In this document: positions 54,232 through 55,004 of the stretch, in pieces
How the letters are laid out: every line of letters begins with the position of its first letter
Position numbering within the stretch: position 1 is the stretch's first letter
Assembly (NCBI GenBank): GCA_022767125.1
Contig: JALEPZ010000001.1
Location: 1-55,004, forward strand
Length of the DNA: 55,004 bases
Direction: 5' to 3'
DNA from: Phocaeicola plebeius
Lineage (GTDB): Bacteria > Bacteroidota > Bacteroidia > Bacteroidales > Bacteroidaceae
Notes under the pieces: generated by a model
Seen by the model: the letters and a program-made list of their open reading frames with translations, nothing else
Databases searched by the model: none
Told to the model about the DNA's origin: nothing
Translations under genes and position numbers: made by a program

Positions 54232-55004
54232 ATGGACAGAGTTGGAATACTGAAACAGCTTGGAGAACAGAAGAGCGCTATTTATTGCCAATACGAAGAG
54301 AAAGCGGAGGAAGTGACTGGGGAGATACGCCACTGCAAGAAGAAGGGCAGATGGTTTGTTGCAGCCCAGTTGTCGACATTCCTTTTAGCTGTGGTTTCTA
54401 TCGCCATATATGCCACGTATTATGCCGAAATGATTATTGTTGCGTCGGGCATATTCTTTGTCTTGGCTTATATCGCAGCCCGAAGGCTGGATGATGCCAA
54501 TAGTGAGAAATTGGAGAGGTTGAGGGCTGTGCGTGCTGTGTATATGAATGAGACGGCTTATCTCAATGGTAATCTCACGGCATTTCGCGATGGAAAGAAA
54601 TATGTCAATCCACATCATGAGTTCTCTTTCGATATGGATGTTTTTGGAGAGCAGTCGCTCTTCCATCGCATTAACCGTACTGTCACATCGGGTGGTAGCG
54701 ACCTCCTTGCCAGGCAGCTTTGTATGACTGGAACAAGAACAAAGCTAGAAATAGAAAACCAAAGGGATGCTGTCAACGAACTTGCCATAGACGAGAGTTT
54801 GCGAACCTCATTCATGGCTGTGGGGCAGTTGAGAGGAGACTTAATAGATACAGACAAGGTCGTGGCAGTTGTGGAAAAGGCAAAATCACTGCCGTTGCCC
54901 TCGTTTGCATCTTCTTCCGTGTCGATGGCGGTTGCCGTGGTCTCTGTTGCCGGGTTCCTTTCTTCCTTCATTGCCGCTTTGCTGGATGTCGTTCCGTCGA
55001 GTGT
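54232..55004 (+). CDS. MutS-family membrane-anchored ATPase, 5' part (runs off the window)
   Basis: An open frame from ATG 54232 (MDRVGILKQLGEQKSAIYCQ) continues 257 codons to the window end without a stop. Two hydrophobic segments (about residues 43-80) are followed by FDMDVFGEQSLFHRINRTVTSGG and DLLARQL, which match the core-domain start of MutS-related proteins with N-terminal membrane helices; another hydrophobic stretch is at about 230-252. The MutS ATPase part lies beyond the window. The role is unlikely to be ordinary mismatch repair. Codon use differs from its neighbours: about 9 of 16 arginines are AGA/AGG, and ATA is frequent. This suggests transfer or different selection. Confidence 0.75.
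   Translation, partial: MDRVGILKQLGEQKSAIYCQYEEKAEEVTGEIRHCKKKGRWFVAAQLSTFLLAVVSIAIYATYYAEMIIVASGIFFVLAYIAARRLDDANSEKLERLRAVRAVYMNETAYLNGNLTAFRDGKKYVNPHHEFSFDMDVFGEQSLFHRINRTVTSGGSDLLARQLCMTGTRTKLEIENQRDAVNELAIDESLRTSFMAVGQLRGDLIDTDKVVAVVEKAKSLPLPSFASSSVSMAVAVVSVAGFLSSFIAALLDVVPSS

Overview
The window is chromosomal DNA from a member of the Bacteroidales, most likely Bacteroidaceae; the genus cannot be fixed from this sequence. The evidence is: repeated promoters of the TTG / TAnnTTTG type (e.g. 9432-9462, 23692-23721, 41394-41424, 46108-46137); starts without purine-rich ribosome binding sites; a pyrophosphate-dependent phosphofructokinase; a DUF3078 outer-membrane protein; a PorT-like barrel; pyrB-pyrI; a three-gene biotin-dependent acyl-CoA carboxylase; and an altronate/KDG locus with a LacI regulator. 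The DNA is GC-rich and gene-dense. About 46 protein genes (two of them cut by the window ends) and three tRNAs can be supported. There is no insertion sequence, prophage, rRNA or CRISPR array.

Layout. 1-466: probable start of a leftward gene, a palindromic repeat (B1) and the pfp promoter. 467-10576: pfp, a membrane-anchored GH25 lysozyme, a secreted LacZ-type GH2 enzyme with an N-terminal ricin-like domain, a second secreted GH2 enzyme, and an HpaII-family endonuclease protein without a methyltransferase. 10.7-17.3 kb: acyl-CoA carboxylase operon (biotin carboxylase, biotin carrier, carboxyltransferase), then a TlpA-like thioredoxin, a cell-wall amidase, a Nim-like flavoprotein, a 68-residue protein and riboflavin synthase. 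17.5-23.6 kb, leftward: lysA and lysC (lysine), ftsE-like ATPase, hisIE-hisF-hisA-hisH (histidine). 23.7-26.4 kb: tRNA-Asp and a class A penicillin-binding protein. 26.6-31.5 kb: pyrB-pyrI, flavin reductase, PorT-like barrel, glyA, OmpA-like lipoprotein. 31.8-34.1 kb, leftward: TRIC-type channel and DUF3078 protein. 34.2-39.9 kb: pyrG, yidC, S9 peptidase. 40-41.4 kb: divergent CBM9-like protein and HAD phosphatase. 41.4-41.9 kb: convergent tRNA-Pro and tRNA-Arg. 42-48 kb: NhaC antiporter, altronate dehydratase and LacI regulator read left, KDG kinase and KDPG aldolase read right, with a 20-bp operator-like palindrome at the rightward promoter. 48.1-53.2 kb, leftward: gcvP, MBL hydrolase, rsmG, DUF3298 lipoprotein. 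53.4-55.0 kb: lipB and the start of a membrane-anchored MutS-family gene with different codon usage.

The genes are mostly housekeeping: amino-acid, pyrimidine, one-carbon, cell-wall and membrane-insertion functions, plus sugar-acid and beta-galactoside use. The most unusual feature lies between genes. All six convergent junctions hold a large palindromic repeat. Four are copies, in successive stages of internal deletion, of one element with GAGGGTGTGTCAAA ends; one is a second family (B); one is an 87-nt near-perfect hairpin carrying one copy of the same end motif. The second point of interest is the solitary HpaII-family protein, in which the position I would expect to be the catalytic lysine reads as arginine.
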